Shown piece by piece: positions 1-9,246 of a stretch of DNA of 64,000 nucleotides. How positions within the stretch are numbered: position 1 is the first letter of the stretch; each line of letters starts with the position of its first letter. A program made the translations under genes and the position numbers. Source of the stretch: Mangrovibacterium diazotrophicum (GTDB lineage: Bacteria > Bacteroidota > Bacteroidia > Bacteroidales > Prolixibacteraceae); assembly GCF_003610535.1 (NCBI RefSeq), contig NZ_RAPN01000001.1, forward strand, positions 2,467,320 through 2,531,319, given 5' to 3'. The notes under the pieces were generated by a model. That model ran no database searches. It saw only the letters and a program-made list of their open reading frames with translations, and had not been told where the DNA came from.

Positions 1-616
1 AGCCCTTCAAACTTTTACCAAATTGTTCCAGGCAAGAGTTGATGAAATTCGCTCCCATCGCATCGCGGGTTTCAAAAGCTACATCCAGCTGGTAGTAATC
101 CGGTAAAATTTCGGGTAAATATTTCAGTTCGATTGTGCTGATTCCACCACCACGCTTCTCCATTTTTTGCGTAATCGGGGCAGCGTCTGCACGCAATCGT
201 TTTTCAATTTCGTTGAAATGCGCTTTTATTTTCTCCGGATCGCCTTTCCAAGAAAAGTGCAATTGCCCTTTCTTCTCTGTCCCCAAAATCTCGGCATGAA
301 AGCCGCCGCGTTTTGCCCAAAAGCCGGCAGCTTTTCCCAAAGCCGCAACCACCGAGCTTTCTTCGGTTACAAAAGGCAATACACGGTATTGCCCATTCAC
401 TAAAAAGTTGGGAGCAACCGAAAAAGGAAAATGAAAATTGGAAAGATGATTCTCGCTCAAATCAGCAATCACTGCTTGTGCCTCCGGACTTTTCGATTCA
501 AAATCAGCCAGAAAAGAGGCCGTATCAGTAGCCAGTCCCAATTGCTGAATCAGCCATTCGGTCTTCTGGTTTTTACTGAGTTTTGAGAATCCGGATATCG
601 GTTTATTGTCCTTCAT
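1..616 (-). CDS. mvaA: HMG-CoA reductase, class II (3' part outside window)
   Basis: The enzyme interconverts HMG-CoA and mevalonate with NAD(P)H. Only the first 205 codons are in the window; the gene continues past the left edge, so it has no stop codon here. Reading the minus strand from the ATG at 616 gives a protein with the class II signatures: an ENHLSN/APNFLVNG stretch at about 54-75, TEESSVVAA at about 84-92 (contains the counterpart of the catalytic glutamate), a GGF at about 104-106, and DAMGAN at 185-190. The start overlaps the end of the isomerase gene upstream by 14 bp, which implies one transcript. Class II enzymes can work in either direction; next to an isoprenoid isomerase a biosynthetic role is most likely. 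The family assignment is firm; the direction is inferred. Confidence 0.9.
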   Translation of the reverse strand, partial: MKDNKPISGFSKLSKNQKTEWLIQQLGLATDTASFLADFESKSPEAQAVIADLSENHLSNFHFPFSVAPNFLVNGQYRVLPFVTEESSVVAALGKAAGFWAKRGGFHAEILGTEKKGQLHFSWKGDPEKIKAHFNEIEKRLRADAAPITQKMEKRGGGISTIELKYLPEILPDYYQLDVAFETRDAMGANFINSCLEQFGKSLKG

Positions 617-1613
617 ATGCACTGTTTACACGCAAATAAGCTTCAGCCATTCGATAGGCACTCAGCAAATTTTCGATATAAATCTTTAAATCCTTGTAAT
701 CGCCGGTGGCATGTTTCAGCACCGCCGAGGCCATGCCAAAAACAGCAGGTAATTTACTCTTCGACACCAGGTAATAACCGTCGAGGTAGTTTTTCACACC
801 ACCAGAGATTATCAGCGAACGGCAAGCGACTTCACTTTCGTCAACCAGGCTATTCACATCCTTCAGCATTTGCTCGGCAGTTTGGCCTACAAAAGCAAAA
901 GGTTGATGCAGGGTTTGCAAAGCTTCGTCCTCACGCATCATTTCGAGCTTCGAAAAGTTGGTGCCACCGTAAGCCGCAAATTCAATCGCTTCAATCGGCA
1001 GTTTGAGCAACTCGCGCAGGCTCTCGCGGCCCATGCCCTGCCCGACTTCTTTCACAATCAACGGAACCTGAATCCGGCTCATCAACTGCTGAATCGTTTC
1101 CAGCGGAGGCTGTGTCAGATGATCGCCCTCGGGTTGAAACCATTCCTGCAACGGGTTCACGTGCACAATCAGTCCATCTGCGTTCAGGTTGCCAATCAAA
1201 TCGACAATCGCCTGCTCTTCCTTTTTAGCCAGCAACTGTTCGACCTGAGCAACGCCCAAATTCGCCCAAAACGGCTGATCGGGACCGATCAAATCGCGCA
1301 CATCAAAATCTTCCCAATAGGTTTTATCAAAAAGAATTTTGCGACACGAGCCCAGGCCCATCCCCAAACCAAACTCACGACATGCCTGAGCCAAATTTCG
1401 GTTGATATTTTTGGCGACACCCGTGCCTCCCGTCATGCTCGACACCCACAATGGGGCGCGCATTTGCTTTCCTAAAAATGAAAACGGGTGGGAATCTTTC
1501 TCCGGATGTGCTGCCAGTAAAGGCTCGTATATAAAACGTCGATCCTGTTCCGGAAAACCAGTCTGCGAATCGAAGGCCATCTGAATGTGCTCGAGTTTTC
1601 GGTCTTTTTCCAT
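603..1613 (-). CDS. fni: Type 2 isopentenyl-diphosphate delta-isomerase
   Basis: The protein (336 aa) is a TIM-barrel FMN enzyme that isomerises isopentenyl diphosphate and dimethylallyl diphosphate in the cytoplasm using reduced flavin. Visible family features are SSMTGGTG near residue 58, the GLGLGSCR-like stretch after it, NLGVAQ near 138, a KEVGQGM segment near 188 and a glycine-rich ISGGVKN phosphate-binding loop near 270. Length is typical for the family (330-350 aa). It is directly followed by, and overlaps, the HMG-CoA reductase gene, so the pair forms the visible part of a mevalonate-pathway operon. The ATG at 1613 fits the start of homologues (a KxEHI-type motif follows within 10 residues). 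Confidence 0.92.
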   Translation of the reverse strand: MEKDRKLEHIQMAFDSQTGFPEQDRRFIYEPLLAAHPEKDSHPFSFLGKQMRAPLWVSSMTGGTGVAKNINRNLAQACREFGLGMGLGSCRKILFDKTYWEDFDVRDLIGPDQPFWANLGVAQVEQLLAKKEEQAIVDLIGNLNADGLIVHVNPLQEWFQPEGDHLTQPPLETIQQLMSRIQVPLIVKEVGQGMGRESLRELLKLPIEAIEFAAYGGTNFSKLEMMREDEALQTLHQPFAFVGQTAEQMLKDVNSLVDESEVACRSLIISGGVKNYLDGYYLVSKSKLPAVFGMASAVLKHATGDYKDLKIYIENLLSAYRMAEAYLRVNSAYEGQ

Positions 1614-1697
1614 TAGTCGCTATAAAAGGTAACAGGCAAATGTAAACAATGCATTTGCCTATTCCTTCTTATTCGTTTCAAATTATCGTCTGGATCC

Positions 1698-1763
1698 GTC
1701 ATCCCGAACTTGCTTCGGGATCGCCTGCTTGATGATCAGATCCCGAACCTAGTTCGGAATGAC
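1698..1763. repeat. Imperfect 25-bp inverted repeat, dispersed-repeat type
   Basis: Arms lie at 1698-1722 and 1739-1763 with a 16-nt loop; 21 of 25 positions pair. The element sits between the isomerase gene and the stop of the acyl-CoA dehydrogenase. Its GTCATCCCGAA / TTCGGAATGAC ends look like the REP-like intergenic palindromes common in bacterial genomes. It could form a hairpin that ends or stabilises the upstream transcript. No U-tract is present, so it is not called a terminator. Confidence 0.7.
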
Positions 1764-1785
1764 TTTCGTTGCAAGCGTGACAATC

Positions 1786-2946
1786 CTATTCGTCTTTCAA
1801 TACTTCGCGCGAAATTACCATGCGCAACACCTCCGATGTTCCTTCGCCAATCGACAGCAAACGCTGATCGCGGAAGAAACGTTCAATCGGGAACTCGTCG
1901 TTGCGGAAGAATCCGGCACCACCGAAAATCTGCATCGCTTCGCTGGCTACATCGCTGGCCACCTGTGCACAATACAATTTCGCCATGGCCGCCTGTTTTC
2001 CAAATGGCTGATTGTTATCTTTCAACCAACAAGCGTTGTAAAGTAAATTTCGGGCTGCTTCAATCTTGGTTGCCATGTCGGCCAACTTAAAAGCTATTGA
2101 CTGAAAACCGGAAATTGCCTGTCCGAACTGCTTTCGTTTTTTCGCAAATGCAACTGCCATTTCGTAAGCACCCTGCGCCAACCCAAGTCCCATTGCCGCA
2201 ATTGACAAGCGACCGGAATCAATGGTCTTCAGCATGATTTTAATTCCATGGCCTCGTTCACCCAACTGATCATCAGCCGGAATCTGCAAGTCGTTAAAAT
2301 AAACCATGCCATTATCGGCAGCGCGCCACAGAAACTTTTGCTTCATAAACTCGCGGGTGTAACCCGGAGAATCTTTTGAAACCAGGAACGTGGTAAATTC
2401 TTTACGCCCATCAGGACGCAAACCGGTTTGAGCCACAAAACTAATTCCGGCAACCATATCCGATGCCGCATTCGTAATGTACTTTTTATGCCCGTTCACC
2501 AACCAGCCGTTTTCGTTTTGCACAGCCTGCGTTTCAACGCCCTGCGCATCCGAACCGGCATTTTCTTCCGTTAACCCAAAGCCCCACAGGTTTTCTGCTG
2601 TGCACAAGGGTGGTAAATATTTTTTCTTTTGAGCTTCGGTACCGAACATCATAATCGGTCCAATCCCCAGAGAGTTGTGCGCAGCCACCGTTGCAGCCAC
2701 CGAACTGTCAACGCGTGCCAGCTCTTCAACCGCAATAATGTACGACAAGTAATCGCTTCCTTGTCCGCCGTATTCAACCGGTGCATGCATCCCGAAAATA
2801 TTCAGACTGCGCATCGATTTGATCAACTCCATCGGAAAGATCTCCATAGCCTCAAATTCGCCGATAACCGGCTTAATCTTCTCTTCGGCAAAAGCCCGAA
2901 CTTTGGCTCTCACCTCGTGGTGTACTTTCTTGAGTAAAGCGTTCAT
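1786..2946 (-). CDS. Acyl-CoA dehydrogenase of the leucine/isovalerate operon
   Basis: FAD flavoenzyme that introduces the alpha,beta double bond into an acyl-CoA; in this operon the expected substrate is isovaleryl-CoA or another short branched acyl-CoA. The three acyl-CoA dehydrogenase domains are all recognisable, including LTEENAGSD and FGGAGFFR. I start at the ATG at 2946 (386 aa); a GTG at 2970 would add 8 residues that family members lack. With this start the catalytic glutamate is E368 in the C-terminal GEGTSE motif, the position used by short-chain acyl-CoA dehydrogenases. Isovaleryl-CoA dehydrogenases usually carry alanine there and use another glutamate, so the substrate assignment rests on neighbours, not on the active site. 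It is the last gene of the four-gene operon. Confidence 0.88.
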   Translation of the reverse strand: MNALLKKVHHEVRAKVRAFAEEKIKPVIGEFEAMEIFPMELIKSMRSLNIFGMHAPVEYGGQGSDYLSYIIAVEELARVDSSVAATVAAHNSLGIGPIMMFGTEAQKKKYLPPLCTAENLWGFGLTEENAGSDAQGVETQAVQNENGWLVNGHKKYITNAASDMVAGISFVAQTGLRPDGRKEFTTFLVSKDSPGYTREFMKQKFLWRAADNGMVYFNDLQIPADDQLGERGHGIKIMLKTIDSGRLSIAAMGLGLAQGAYEMAVAFAKKRKQFGQAISGFQSIAFKLADMATKIEAARNLLYNACWLKDNNQPFGKQAAMAKLYCAQVASDVASEAMQIFGGAGFFRNDEFPIERFFRDQRLLSIGEGTSEVLRMVISREVLKDE

Positions 2947-3027
2947 AAATGGTTTTTCTTTTGAGGTCACTGACCTATTCTCACTTTAGTTGTTTGCCAC
3001 GGGGCAAATATGATGATTGAAACCCGC

Positions 3028-5001
3028 TTAGGAGCGAGCTTCCAAATCGACTAATATTTCTTTATCCTGAACGATTTTGCCTTTGGTTACATGAATATTC
3101 TTCACCACCGCATCCACCGGACTTTGAATCGTGAATTCCGTCTTCATCGACTCAATAACCAGCAGATTCTGACCTTTGATCAGTTGATCGCCGGGAGCCA
3201 CAAACACATCAACGACCTTGCCGAACAAATCAGCCACAATACGCGACTGCAACTCGCCATTCAAGGTCGACGTTTGCCGGTTTAAACTCACCTTACCAGG
3301 CACTTGCTTACTCTTCAATTCAAAACGGAAAGTCTGCGACTGGATTTCAGTCAGATTCTTTTTTTCATTCCAAAAGACGTCCTGTTTTTTTCCGTTTAGG
3401 TTAAAAGAAACGCAATAATTATTGTAAAGAACAGCGCTGACGAAAAGCGGTTCATTTTTGTACTGAAATAAATATCCTTTTTTCTGTTTTCGAACCAGAA
3501 GCTGCACTGCCTGGCCGTCAACCTCGATCTCAAAATTCGGATTTAATCGCCAGTAGCCCAATTCATTTGAACCATCCTCAACACTATAAAAGTGATGCAA
3601 AATGTATGCGACCGCCGGTACCGCCGGAGAAACTTCCGTTCTGCGAACCTCCAACTGGGCCAACAGCTCAGATAAATTTTGTTCAATATATTTTGTATGA
3701 ACGGTCATCTTACGGAATGCTTCCTGTTGAACCAAGACTTTCAAAAAAGCCTGGTTAGTTTTAATGCCGCCCAGCAAAAGCAAATCCAGCGAACGACTCA
3801 TTTCCGCAATCGCCTGCTCGCGGGTTGCGCCGTAAACGACCAGCTTACCAAGCATGCTGTCGTAGGCAGGCGAAAGCTGACATCCTTCCGAAACGAAGCT
3901 ATCCCAGCGCGCCTGTTCCGAGTATTGAACGGCTGTAATTGTTCCCGATGAAGGAACGAAGTGATGTGCCGGATCTTCGGCGCAAATACGAACTTCGATT
4001 GCATGTCCGCACGCCTGAATATCATCCTGTGCCAACGGCAGACCATTTCCGGCGGCAATCTCCAATTGCCATTCCACCAAATCCAAACCGGTGATCATTT
4101 CAGTCACCGGATGCTCAACCTGCAGGCGGGTATTCATCTCGAGGAACCAACAGTTTTGCTGCTCATCCACCAAAAACTCAATTGTTCCTGCTCCGCGGTA
4201 TTCCGATGCTTTTACAATTGCCAAAGCATTTTGATGCAGACTGACTCTCGTTTCGTCCGACAAGTTCGCGGCTGGCGCTTCTTCCACAACTTTCTGGTAA
4301 CGGCGCTGCAAGCTGCAATCGCGCTCGAAAAGATGAACGGCATTTCCGGCTCCATCGCCCATCAGCTGCACCTCCACGTGACGTGCCTGAGGCAAATACT
4401 TTTCAACGAATAGCTCGCCATTGGAAAAGTACTCCAAAGCCTGACGTTGCGCCTGCTCCAAAGCTGCGGCCAAATCATCAGCCTTACTTACGATCTGCAT
4501 GCCTTTGCCTCCGCCACCAGCAGCTGCTTTCACCAAAACGGGGAAATCAAGTTGCCCGATATTTTCGAGAATTTCGTCAACAGTTCCACGAAGCCCCGGC
4601 AAAACCGGCACTCCCAATTTCTTCACAAAATCGATGGCGCGGGTTTTCTCGCCCATCAATTTAATCTGTTCCGGAGTTGCGCCTATAAACGCGATACCAG
4701 CCGCTTCAACCAATGCTGAAAAAGCTGCATTCTCCGATAAGAATCCGTAGCCCGGATGAATAGCATCAGCTCCGGCCTGTTTCGCCAGTTCAACCAATTT
4801 TTGCTGATTCAAATAAGTCTCAGCTAACAGGCTTCCTTCCAACAAAAAAGCCTCATCGGCCAAAGCCACATGAAGCGATTGCTCGTCATCCAACGCGTAA
4901 ACAGCCACCGTGCGAATTCCTAGTCGGCGGGCCGTACGGACAATCCGAACGGCGATTTCGCCCCGGTTGGCAATGAGTATTTTATGAAATCTTCGTCTCA
5001 A
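3028..5001 (-). CDS. liuD: 3-Methylcrotonyl-CoA carboxylase, biotin-containing alpha subunit
   Basis: The 657-aa protein combines a biotin carboxylase (ATP-grasp) half and a C-terminal biotinyl carrier domain. Visible are the N-terminal IANRGEIAVRI motif, AAAGGGGKGM of the ATP-binding loop, the ERDCSLQRRYQK and EMNTRLQVEHPVTE active-site motifs, and the biotin-attachment ESMKTE with lysine 620. It carboxylates biotin with ATP and bicarbonate; the beta subunit encoded two genes upstream transfers the carboxyl group to 3-methylcrotonyl-CoA. The carrier motif reads ESMK rather than the more usual AMKM, as is seen in acyl-CoA carboxylases. The start overlaps the stop of the hydratase gene by 4 bp (ATGA type), so translation is coupled. 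Propionyl- or geranyl-CoA specificity is excluded only by context. Confidence 0.9.
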   Translation of the reverse strand: MRRRFHKILIANRGEIAVRIVRTARRLGIRTVAVYALDDEQSLHVALADEAFLLEGSLLAETYLNQQKLVELAKQAGADAIHPGYGFLSENAAFSALVEAAGIAFIGATPEQIKLMGEKTRAIDFVKKLGVPVLPGLRGTVDEILENIGQLDFPVLVKAAAGGGGKGMQIVSKADDLAAALEQAQRQALEYFSNGELFVEKYLPQARHVEVQLMGDGAGNAVHLFERDCSLQRRYQKVVEEAPAANLSDETRVSLHQNALAIVKASEYRGAGTIEFLVDEQQNCWFLEMNTRLQVEHPVTEMITGLDLVEWQLEIAAGNGLPLAQDDIQACGHAIEVRICAEDPAHHFVPSSGTITAVQYSEQARWDSFVSEGCQLSPAYDSMLGKLVVYGATREQAIAEMSRSLDLLLLGGIKTNQAFLKVLVQQEAFRKMTVHTKYIEQNLSELLAQLEVRRTEVSPAVPAVAYILHHFYSVEDGSNELGYWRLNPNFEIEVDGQAVQLLVRKQKKGYLFQYKNEPLFVSAVLYNNYCVSFNLNGKKQDVFWNEKKNLTEIQSQTFRFELKSKQVPGKVSLNRQTSTLNGELQSRIVADLFGKVVDVFVAPGDQLIKGQNLLVIESMKTEFTIQSPVDAVVKNIHVTKGKIVQDKEILVDLEARS

Positions 5002-5804
5002 TTCTCGCTAATTTTTAATGCTGACCAGTCCGGTTTTCGTTTTTCAAGGAATGCCCGAAGACCTTCCTGACCTTCTTCCGATTCAACTAACTCGGCTAAC
5101 ACTGCCGCGGTGTATTCACTGCTATCGGTATTCACTTCCCCCGAGTCTACTTTTAAAACCAAATTCTTGCAAGCCTTTAATGCGTTCGGAGAAACCTGTT
5201 GCAGTTCGGAAATCAATTTATTCACGACTTCCCAACGACGGTCGTCTTCCGCAACAAAGTCAACCAAACCGATTGTCTGCGCTTCAGCTGTCCATATCCG
5301 TTCACCCGAGAACATCAGCTTTTTCAGATTTTGGGTTGAAAGACGTTTGGCTACAAAAGGCAGAATGGTTGCCGGGATGATTCCCAACTTCACCTCGCCA
5401 AAAGCAAACGCGGTCGACTTTTCAGCAACTGCAAAATCGCAGGCTGCAACCAAACCATTGGCACCTCCCAACACATTTTTGTGCGCCGCAGCAATGGTCA
5501 CCTTCGGGTAGTTGTATATTTTCTTTAGTAAATCGGCCATCTGCAGATACTCCTGCCAGTTTTCCGATTTTTCGCGATTCACAGCATTGGCAAACCAACT
5601 GATGTCGGCTCCGGCGCAAAACGAGCGTCCTTCGCCGGCAAAAACCACAAAATGCACCTGATCATTTCGCGCCAACTCGTCCAACGCCTCATGCATGTCT
5701 GAAATCAACTCCGGGTTCAACGCATTGTGCTGCTTGGGGCGATTCAACAAGATCGTCGCTTTGTCGTGATCTAGTTGTACGATAATCGTTTTATATTCCT
5801 TCAT
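4998..5804 (-). CDS. liuC: Enoyl-CoA hydratase, probable methylglutaconyl-CoA hydratase
   Basis: Crotonase-fold enzyme (268 aa) expected to hydrate 3-methylglutaconyl-CoA to HMG-CoA, the step after carboxylation in leucine breakdown. The oxyanion-hole segments GRSFCAGADI (about 60) and NVLGGANGLVAACDFAVA (about 110-127) and the EVKLGIIPATILPFVAKR stretch match the methylglutaconyl-CoA hydratase (AUH/LiuC) branch. The protein lies between the two carboxylase subunit genes, overlaps the alpha-subunit gene by 4 bp and follows the beta-subunit gene after 79 bp. No HMG-CoA lyase gene is in the operon. Assignment to the crotonase family is certain; the exact substrate follows from operon position. 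Confidence 0.87.
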   Translation of the reverse strand: MKEYKTIIVQLDHDKATILLNRPKQHNALNPELISDMHEALDELARNDQVHFVVFAGEGRSFCAGADISWFANAVNREKSENWQEYLQMADLLKKIYNYPKVTIAAAHKNVLGGANGLVAACDFAVAEKSTAFAFGEVKLGIIPATILPFVAKRLSTQNLKKLMFSGERIWTAEAQTIGLVDFVAEDDRRWEVVNKLISELQQVSPNALKACKNLVLKVDSGEVNTDSSEYTAAVLAELVESEEGQEGLRAFLEKRKPDWSALKISEN

Positions 5805-5883
5805 TCATTAGATTTTTAGACTACTAGATTTCAGACGATCAGACTATTTAAACAATACGATTGTCTCATCCTAACAGCCTTTT

Positions 5884-7449
5884 TTACATTCGGAACACGC
5901 CGTACCGGGCTTCCCGGATTGGCTGGTTCAAGGTTACAAGGAACAGGAAAGCCAACAAATCGCGGGTATCGACAGGATCAAAAATTCCGTCATCCCATAG
6001 CCGCGATGAGCTATAATAGGCCGTACTTTCCTCGTCGAATTGTTCGATCAGGCTATTGTCCTTGCCGCTTCCGCCAATGGTTTGCAACACGCCCGACGCC
6101 TGCTCGCCACCCATTACGGCAATGCGCGAATGCGGCCACATCAGCAGAAAGTCGGGATCGTAAGCACGCCCGGCCATCGCATAATTACCGGCACCAAAGG
6201 AACCTCCAATCACCAGGGTAATTTTAGGCACCGACGAGTTCGCAACCGCATTGATCAGCTTCGCTCCGTCGCGGGCGATACCTTCGTGTTCATATTTTTT
6301 ACCGACAATGAAACCACTGATGTTCTGCAGGAACAAAAGCGGTATTTGCCGTTGATTGCACAATTGAATAAAGTGGGCTCCTTTGCGGGCGGCCTCTGCC
6401 GTAAGGAAACTTTGGTTACCCAAAATGCCAACCGGAATTCCTTTAATGCGGGCAAAACCCGTCAATAAGGTTTTTCCGTATTCAGCTTTAAATTCCTGAA
6501 AGCTGTGTCCATCGACCAAACGTTTGGCAATTGCCAACACATTAATTGGCTTCTTCAGGTCGGTCGACAAAAAGTCGTACAATTCCTCAGCAGGCTCCGA
6601 TGGTTCAACCACCTTTTCCAGATCGATCTCCCGCTTTTTCACGCGCGGCAAACCGGAAACCAGATCGCGACAAATGCGCAAAGCATGCACATCGTCGTCG
6701 GCCAAATGATCAGCAACTCCTGATATCTTTGTGTGCACATCGCCACCACCCAGATCTTCAGCCGAAACTTCTTCGCCCGTTGCAGCTTTCACTAACGGTG
6801 GCCCACCAATAAAGATTGTTCCCTGGTTGCGCACGATAATGGTTTCGTCGCACATGGCAGGCACATAAGCTCCACCAGCCGTACACGAGCCCATGACAAC
6901 CGCAATTTGCGGAATGCCTTCAGCCGACAAACGAGCCTGGTTAAAGAACACGCGTCCGAAATCGAAACGATCGGGGAAAACCTGCGCCTGTTCCGGCAAA
7001 AAGATTCCGCCCGAGTCAACCAAATAAATGCAGGGCAACTGATTTTGCATCGCAATCTCCTGTGCCCGAATATGTTTTTTGATGGTTTCGCGAATGTAAG
7101 TTCCTCCCTTCACGGTTGCATCGTTGGCCACGATCATGCACTCGCGCCCGTGCACCATGCCAATACCGGTAACAATTCCGGCTGAAGGAAAAGCATCGCC
7201 ATACTGCCCGTACGCAGCAAACGATGAGAGTTCAACAAAAGGAGTACGTGGGTCAACCAACAGGTCGATACGCTCACGAGCAAGCAATTTACCACGCTCC
7301 CGGTGCTTCTCGACCGCTTTTGCCGGACCGTGGGAAGTCACCTGAGCGACGCGCCGATGAAACTCGGCTATCACCGCAAGGTACTCACGCTCATGAGTAT
7401 TCCCGTTCGATACCTCTTCTGTGGAATAATTGTGTTTAATATTCTCCAT
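5884..7449 (-). CDS. liuB: 3-Methylcrotonyl-CoA carboxylase, carboxyltransferase beta subunit
   Basis: The 521-aa protein has the two-lobed carboxyltransferase fold that moves CO2 from carboxybiotin to the acyl-CoA. Typical stretches are [15 protein letters not shown] near 50, [13 protein letters not shown] near 197, [15 protein letters not shown] near 218 and a [18 protein letters not shown] stretch near 424, the last characteristic of methylcrotonyl-CoA rather than propionyl-CoA carboxylases. It is the first gene of the minus-strand operon and lies back to back with an AraC-type regulator on the plus strand, with about 320 bp between them for both promoters. That arrangement suggests, but does not show, control by the regulator. 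Confidence 0.92.
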   Translation of the reverse strand: MENIKHNYSTEEVSNGNTHEREYLAVIAEFHRRVAQVTSHGPAKAVEKHRERGKLLARERIDLLVDPRTPFVELSSFAAYGQYGDAFPSAGIVTGIGMVHGRECMIVANDATVKGGTYIRETIKKHIRAQEIAMQNQLPCIYLVDSGGIFLPEQAQVFPDRFDFGRVFFNQARLSAEGIPQIAVVMGSCTAGGAYVPAMCDETIIVRNQGTIFIGGPPLVKAATGEEVSAEDLGGGDVHTKISGVADHLADDDVHALRICRDLVSGLPRVKKREIDLEKVVEPSEPAEELYDFLSTDLKKPINVLAIAKRLVDGHSFQEFKAEYGKTLLTGFARIKGIPVGILGNQSFLTAEAARKGAHFIQLCNQRQIPLLFLQNISGFIVGKKYEHEGIARDGAKLINAVANSSVPKITLVIGGSFGAGNYAMAGRAYDPDFLLMWPHSRIAVMGGEQASGVLQTIGGSGKDNSLIEQFDEESTAYYSSSRLWDDGIFDPVDTRDLLAFLFLVTLNQPIREARYGVFRM

Positions 7450-7770
7450 GATCTGATTAAACAGAAAAAGATTGAAAAATCTCTTATAACGACAAAAAAG
7501 CGGGACATAAGTTCATCAACCAGATTACTTTTTTCGAGGCTTATTCAGAGAAAAAGCCAAGCCCGCGTTGCCGTCCAAAAATAGATCTCTCAATTAAAAT
7601 CTCACAGAAAAGTATAAAAGATATTTTTATCTGCATATTCTCAGGCAGTTCGGAGCTCAAATGATAATTCAAATTTAGCATGAGCCTTGGTGGTTATTCT
7701 GAAATTATGCAACTTTCAACCGTTAAAGCTTGTTTCACCACACGCAAGCCCAAAAGTAATACTTGGAGTC

Positions 7771-8601
7771 ATGAATGAAACTTTCAGAATATTCCAACTT
7801 TCGCCCGAAGATGTTGAACACATCCAGGCTTCGGAAAATGAACCACACACACACGATTACGAAGAGTTATTATTGGGTGTTGAAGGTCAGCTCGAACATT
7901 TCATCGATTTTGAATCGTCCAAAATGGACGCCCCTTTTGTGAGCTTCGTCGCTAAAGGCAAAGTGCACCGGGTAATCCCGTACCTGAAAAATGGGAAGTG
8001 CAACATTTGGGCAATTCGTTTTAAAAGCGAGTTTATTCCCGAGACCACTTTCCAACTTTATGCCTATTATCACAATAACGCCAATATACAATTACCAGCC
8101 GACCGTTGTTTTCAACGAATGGAAACGATTTGTAGTTTAATGCTGGAAGAAACCAAAGCGTCAACTCCGGACTATTCCATTATTCGACATTTATTGAGTG
8201 CGTTATTTACAATGATAGAATCAGAACGTAAAAAACAAGAATCAGATCAGTCACACTTAATTAAAACACAAAGCTCGACCTTTAAAACCTTCCTGTTAAC
8301 ATTGGAGGAAAATTTCAGGCGACCGGAAGGTGTGGAGTTCTATGCCGAGAAATTATTTATGAGCAGCCGAAACCTCAACATCATCTGCCAAAACATAATG
8401 CAGCAAAGCGTCTCTGAACTTATTGAAACCCGGAAATTGATTGAAGCTAAAAACCTGCTCACCACCACCGACAAAACCATTGCCGAAATTGGCTTTGAGC
8501 TGGGATACAACGAGAAATCCTACTTTACGAGCGTTTTCAAACGTAAAGCCGGCATAACTCCGAGCGAGTTTCGAAAAGAGATGCAACAGCTGATTTCCTG
8601 A
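7771..8601 (+). CDS. AraC-family transcriptional regulator
   Basis: A 276-aa protein with an N-terminal cupin-like effector domain (histidines in the HTHDYEELL segment near residue 25) and a C-terminal double helix-turn-helix of the AraC/XylS class, including KTIAEIGFELGYNEKSYFTSVFKRKAGITPSEF-type spacing near 235-270. The start is the ATG at 7771, preceded by TTGGAGT; the 28 residues of an upstream extension do not look like protein of this family. The gene is divergent from the leucine operon and 106 bp upstream of a YceI gene on the same strand, so either could be its target. The ligand is unknown. Confidence 0.9.
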   Translation: MNETFRIFQLSPEDVEHIQASENEPHTHDYEELLLGVEGQLEHFIDFESSKMDAPFVSFVAKGKVHRVIPYLKNGKCNIWAIRFKSEFIPETTFQLYAYYHNNANIQLPADRCFQRMETICSLMLEETKASTPDYSIIRHLLSALFTMIESERKKQESDQSHLIKTQSSTFKTFLLTLEENFRRPEGVEFYAEKLFMSSRNLNIICQNIMQQSVSELIETRKLIEAKNLLTTTDKTIAEIGFELGYNEKSYFTSVFKRKAGITPSEFRKEMQQLIS

Positions 8602-8625
8602 ATTTACTACTCATTTTCCGAAAAG

Positions 8626-8665
8626 TGATACCCCTTGCGCCCGGGGATGTTGCAACTTTGTATCA
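8626..8665. promoter_or_regulatory. Dyad in front of the YceI gene
   Basis: TGATAC at 8626-8631 and GTATCA at 8660-8665 form inverted half-sites around a CCCC/GGGG pair and a GTTGCAAC palindrome, between the AraC-type gene and the YceI gene. It could be an operator or an RNA hairpin in the leader; nothing in the sequence decides between them. Confidence 0.3.
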
Positions 8666-8707
8666 TCAAAACGAAACAAAGTAGAAACAATTTAAAACTT
8701 AAAGAAA

Positions 8708-9235
8708 ATGACAACTATTTGGACATTAGACCCAGCTCACAGCGAATTGACATTCAAAGTAAAACACATGATGATCTCGAATGTAAGAGGTGAGTTCAAA
8801 TCTTTCAATGCATCAATTGACGGTGAAGATTTCGAAAAAGCAAAAATCAGCGCTGTTATCGATTCATCTTCAATTTTCACAAACGCAGGCGACCGTGACA
8901 ACCACTTGAAAAGCGCAGATTTCTTCGATGTAGAAAATTACAAAGAATTGACTTTTGAGGGTGTATCTTTCAAAAAAGTGGATGACGACGAATATAAATT
9001 GACAGGTTTACTGACCATCAAAGGTGTAAGCAAAGAAGTTACTTTCGATGTAGAATTTGGCGGAATCAACAAAGACCCTTGGGGTAACGAAAAAGCAGGT
9101 TTTTCTTTGACCGGAAAAATCAACCGTAAAGACTGGGGACTAAACTGGAACGCTGCACTGGAAACCGGTGGTGTACTGGTAAGCGAAGAAGTTAAAATCG
9201 CCGCAGAAGTACAGTTTGTAAAACAAGTATCGTAA
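8708..9235 (+). CDS. YceI-family protein
   Basis: A 175-aa YceI-like lipocalin fold. The family binds polyprenyl chains or other long amphiphiles in a beta-barrel. Diagnostic motifs are WTLDPAHSELTFKVKHMMIS at the N-terminus, the GDRDNHLKS loop near 58-66 and NRKDWGLNW near 140. No signal peptide is visible, unlike E. coli YceI, so a cytoplasmic location is likely. It lies 12 bp before a DODA-type dioxygenase gene, so both are probably co-transcribed; this pair is common in Bacteroidota and often responds to stress (known of the family). Physiological substrate unknown. Confidence 0.92.
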   Translation: MTTIWTLDPAHSELTFKVKHMMISNVRGEFKSFNASIDGEDFEKAKISAVIDSSSIFTNAGDRDNHLKSADFFDVENYKELTFEGVSFKKVDDDEYKLTGLLTIKGVSKEVTFDVEFGGINKDPWGNEKAGFSLTGKINRKDWGLNWNAALETGGVLVSEEVKIAAEVQFVKQVS

Positions 9236-9246
9236 CGAACAAAGGC

